Below, piece after piece: positions 62,823 to 64,000 of a stretch of 64,000 nt of DNA (position 1 is the first letter of the stretch; each line of letters opens with the position of its first letter). The notes beneath the pieces are model-generated. The model worked only from the letters and a program-made list of their open reading frames with translations. It did no database searches and had not been told where the DNA came from. Origin of the DNA: Hydractinia symbiolongicarpus (taxonomy: Eukaryota; Cnidaria; Hydrozoa; Anthoathecata; Hydractiniidae); contig NC_079886.1 of the NCBI RefSeq assembly GCF_029227915.1, positions 15,352,501 through 15,416,500 on the forward strand, given 5' to 3'. The translations under genes and the position numbers were made by a program.

Positions 62823-64000
62823 ACATGCAGTGTGACTTAAAAATTTTTTTAAATTTTGGTAGCACAAAGGATTTTTTTAATTAGAACTATATGTTGTAAT
62901 ATTTAAATCAATATTAATAATAAATCAATACACATTAAATAATAGAAAATAAATGTTTATACAATTTCAACATCTAAAAATCTGTAATTAACCAAATTGA
63001 CCAAAACAACACAGATTCAAATCCAAGTGCTCTGAAATTTGTTGCATAGAGATGTATAGAGATGTATAAAGATGTATGCTAGCTTTCTGGCTGAATTATG
63101 AAAAAAAAAAGTAGATTTAACTTAAACTATTCTGCAAAGTATCTAATTCAGTTTATGTTTTTTTTGCTTAATTAGTGTGGATCATCTGTGCTCTTTTTAA
63201 TTAATGCAAATTATTCAACATGTTTTCTTACTACAAGGGTTTCATCAACAAACAAAATATGTGACCAAGGAAATGGGTTTTTACAGCAAAGAGCTTTGGC
63301 TGTAGTAAGTCTAATAATTAATTCTGAGTGTTCTAAATGCTCCTAGTGAATAGCCCTTCAAAGAGTTCATCCAGATTCGATTCTGACTTTCTCTAAATTA
63401 CGAAAGAAATGGTAATTTGAGGATTTAAAGCATTTAGAGCCAAATCTCATGTACCGAAGAAATAGCCCCATACTATTTATTTTTCTCGTTTATAAATGTT
63501 AATTAGCATTTAGGACAAAAGAAGAAGATATATTGCTTAGTTAGTTAGTTAGTGGCAGAAACAGTCAGTTTTTTTATAGCGTAACTTTTTGTTTCTAGCC
63601 CTTCTTAAGTTTTTTGCTGTTTTAGAAATATGCAAATTATAGTGGAAAAAGATCATGTCATTATTCATTTACTACCACACCAGGGCTTTGTGACTTATTT
63701 TGTGCACACCACACTGCATAAGTTGTGGCAGTAACCCTTTTAAAATTTCACATATAATTTCTCTTATACCCTTTGCATTACGATTTAATAGCGAAATACT
63801 ATTATTTTTCACTAAAAATGTCTTGTTTCAAAAATTCCTCTTTAAACTTAAATGTTGTGAATAATTAATTATTCTTCCAAATATAGTTCCAGTCCTATGC
63901 GCTTGTGAAATTATGCAGAAAGAAATGACATAATTATTAAAGAGAAACGTTAATAACAACACTTACTTACTAGATGGCTCATAATATAGAATTTTACGAC
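62823..64000. other. 3' flank of COMTD1, no further gene seen
   Basis: AATAAT and AATAAA-type hexamers at about 62917-62955 may serve polyadenylation. A short GATGTATA(G/A)A tandem lies near 63050. Nothing else is supported. Confidence 0.4.

Overview
This window is AT-rich metazoan DNA, most likely from a cnidarian (probably a hydrozoan). The evidence is indirect: a COMTD1-type O-methyltransferase gene, a eukaryotic tRNA-Ser(GCT), intron-containing transposon genes, and a mix of Polinton/adintovirus-like, Harbinger, Kolobok, Penelope, R2-like, RAG1-N-terminus-like and hAT sequences of the kind known from cnidarian genomes. No species can be named from sequence alone. Host genes are few: a 3' terminal exon at 475-818, the tRNA at 31855-31936 and COMTD1 at 62049-62822. 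Almost everything else is transposon or virus-derived.

Layout. 0-3 kb: host 3' exon, a Helitron-like repeat, and a decayed gene resembling the zinc-binding N-terminal part of RAG1. 3.2-13.4 kb: a truncated Polinton-like element (P1) with a frameshifted protein-primed DNA polymerase, membrane proteins, packaging-type ATPase, a Fic-domain gene, two BRO-type genes, an unknown acidic protein and an integrase remnant; its capsid half is missing. 13.7-17.3 kb: a Harbinger transposase fragment, a scrap of a Polinton zinc-finger gene and a hAT-like element. 17.3-21.2 kb: repeats and palindromes, no genes. 21.2-24.2 kb: a decayed R2-like non-LTR retrotransposon (N-terminal C2H2 finger, RT, CCHC, nuclease-like end) whose 3' end lies about 45 bp before the tRNA-Ser gene once later insertions are removed. 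Those insertions are a Harbinger element (24175-31807, TAA duplication) that was itself hit by an intact Gypsy element (24900-29782, two identical 167-bp LTRs, ATGTT duplication). 31.9-44.7 kb: repeat mosaic with a Kolobok-like TTAA element, Helitron-like ends, LINE and tRNA-like scraps, and a head-to-head Penelope-like inverted repeat. About 45-59.5 kb: a second, longer Polinton-like element (P2) with a different polymerase type, capsid and membrane genes, integrase, BRO-like gene and ATPase, mostly pseudogenised but with several open frames left. 59.5-64 kb: a Tc1/mariner-type MITE carrying a minisatellite, then COMTD1.

The most interesting signal is in P1 and P2. Both look like compact viral genomes with their own transcription punctuation. 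Many start codons are preceded within a few bases by AATAAA or TAATAA, including starts at divergent gene pairs. Many gene ends or gaps carry a perfect or near-perfect hairpin. P1 also has a 20-bp promoter-like box (ending in TATAA) repeated before three accessory genes (Fic and two BRO genes). The hairpins resemble what is known for mimiviruses and their virophages. The second strong observation is the Harbinger gene layout: two antisense genes whose exons sit inside each other's introns.
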